From the NCBI RefSeq assembly GCF_022267515.1, contig NZ_JAKFGB010000022.1, forward strand, positions 186,001-250,000: a stretch of 64,000 bases of DNA. The letters run 5' to 3'. A model generated the notes under the pieces. That model did not search any database. It was not told the DNA's origin and was given only the letters and a program-made list of their open reading frames with translations. Below, piece by piece: positions 63,233 through 64,000 of the stretch. Origin of the DNA: Rubinisphaera margarita. Lineage in GTDB: Bacteria > Planctomycetota > Planctomycetia > Planctomycetales > Planctomycetaceae. How positions within the stretch are numbered: the first letter of the stretch is position 1; each line of letters opens with the position of its first letter. Position numbers and translations under genes: made by a program.

Positions 63233-64000
63233 CTACTCTTCTGTCGAATCACCGTCGACAAGAGTCTCAGAATTTTCGATTTCCGCAGACTTCCGCGACT
63301 TCGGCTGCTGTCCGGACGATGCGGGCTGCCTCATCCGAACCAGGGTGACGTAGTGATTGAACAGCGAGAATCCTGAGAACAGTCCCAGAACTGCCATGGT
63401 CGCAGCGTAGATCAGGAATTGCTCCCCGTACCATAACGGTGCAGTGAATAGAACGACGGCACCGACCAGTGCAATGGTAGTGAGTGCGATATTCATCAGC
63501 ACGCCAACCCGCAGTTGCTTCCACTTGTGGGCAATGAGTGATTCGCGGGCATTCTGATTGGCCACGTCCCGCAACGAGGCGATTTCTTTCATGACCAGCT
63601 CACGATCAACCCGGCCGAGAGGACCGCGTTCCGGCGGAGTCTCCTGAGGTTCGTCGAGGTCCTCACTCTCCGCCTGTTCCTGAGTCGCCAGGGACGTGGC
63701 TGCTTTCAAAACCGGTTGAGGAGCCGAGACCCGTTCTGGAGCTCGAGGTGCTTTTCGAACCCCGGGTGCCGGCGCGGGTTCGGAAGTCTGGCGATTATTC
63801 GTGCGGGCAAAAAGTCGCTCCATGTATGCGGCAACCGAATCGGCATCTTCGATGTCGTCGACAATCACTTCGCCATTCGGTCCTCGGGTGGGAGCCTCCT
63901 CGGTCGAACTCTCTTCGACAACTTCCTCGTCCTGTTCCGATACCACCTCGATGTCGTCTCCGGCAGAATCGCCGTCGAACTCATCATAAGACGACTGGTC
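63233..64000 (-). CDS. Membrane protein with long acidic N-terminus, 5' part outside the window
   Basis: The frame stays open to the last base, so the start lies beyond 64000; a GTG at 63946 in frame is only a possible internal start. The visible ~255 residues begin acidic (Asp/Glu/Ser-rich, low complexity), continue with a Pro/Ala-rich segment, then a helix (DRELVMKEIASLRDVANQNA), and two hydrophobic helices (~150-175 and ~180-205 from 63946: GVLMNIALTTIALVGAVVLF; IYAATMAVLGLFSGFSLFNHY). The C-terminal end is basic, then acidic. I recognise no family. Confidence 0.65.
   Translation of the reverse strand, partial: DQSSYDEFDGDSAGDDIEVVSEQDEEVVEESSTEEAPTRGPNGEVIVDDIEDADSVAAYMERLFARTNNRQTSEPAPAPGVRKAPRAPERVSAPQPVLKAATSLATQEQAESEDLDEPQETPPERGPLGRVDRELVMKEIASLRDVANQNARESLIAHKWKQLRVGVLMNIALTTIALVGAVVLFTAPLWYGEQFLIYAATMAVLGLFSGFSLFNHYVTLVRMRQPASSGQQPKSRKSAEIENSETLVDGDSTEE

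Overview
The window looks like chromosomal DNA from a planctomycete, probably a Planctomycetales relative. The clues are a giant secreted protein carrying the planctomycete-type N-terminal motif LEGRTLLAAP, a BBP7-like beta-barrel protein, a Tat-exported Gfo/Idh/MocA oxidoreductase next to a DoxX-type membrane protein, a DUF2062 protein, an HTTM-domain protein and several small lipoproteins of unknown function. Coding density is moderate. Genes lie on both strands, with intergenic DNA that often holds hairpin-forming dispersed repeats. No species is claimed.

Layout. 1-5.7 kb: end of a glucosamine-6-phosphate deaminase-like gene, a SulP transporter fused to a beta-carbonic anhydrase, parB with two canonical parS sites just upstream, and a voltage-gated K+ channel. 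5.8-8.8 kb: an antitoxin-like gene with a possible toxin relic, tRNA-Pro, a TPR protein, a third parS, nadD and a small membrane protein. 9-14 kb: eno, an orphan hicB between two identical direct repeats, two small exported or membrane proteins, hisF, and a tyrosine recombinase (xerC/D type) behind a small conserved-looking gene. 14-23 kb: a lipoprotein, a GNAT acetyltransferase, recG, motB, a Cys-pentapeptide lipoprotein, phoD, DUF2062 and a small lipoprotein. 23-28 kb: tRNA-Lys, an HTTM protein with a partner, a probable SRP (4.5S-type) RNA and a NosR-like flavin/iron-sulfur membrane protein. 28-35 kb: an SGNH hydrolase, an L7/L12-C-like membrane protein, DoxX plus Gfo/Idh, an MFS transporter and an RluB-type pseudouridine synthase.

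35.5-41.4 kb is one 1960-codon gene for a secreted protein with cadherin-like repeats, a CAP/SCP domain and FG-GAP-like calcium-binding repeats. A convergent BBP7-like gene follows. 43.4-50.8 kb is the pyruvate dehydrogenase locus (aceE, aceF, lpd) running into pyrK (1-base overlap with lpd) and a short FloA-like gene. Three direct repeats lie upstream of aceE. 51-55 kb has a lipoprotein, a ~310 bp element with long inverted repeats, a BON-domain protein and a strongly bipolar charged protein. 55-64 kb is biosynthetic: serA, purE-purK, a VOC protein, a 44-residue membrane peptide, argH, truA, a zinc-dependent dehydrogenase and the C-terminal part of a membrane protein that runs off the window.

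The genes fall mostly into housekeeping metabolism (PDH, purine, serine, arginine, histidine, NAD) and planctomycete envelope biology. parB with three parS palindromes within about 4.4 kb suggests the window lies in the partition region, usually close to the replication origin. I saw no CRISPR array, prophage or complete insertion sequence. The items I consider least explained are the repeat-bounded hicB, the inverted-repeat element at 52.2 kb, the direct repeats before aceE, the Cys-pentapeptide lipoprotein and the cadherin/CAP/FG-GAP giant.
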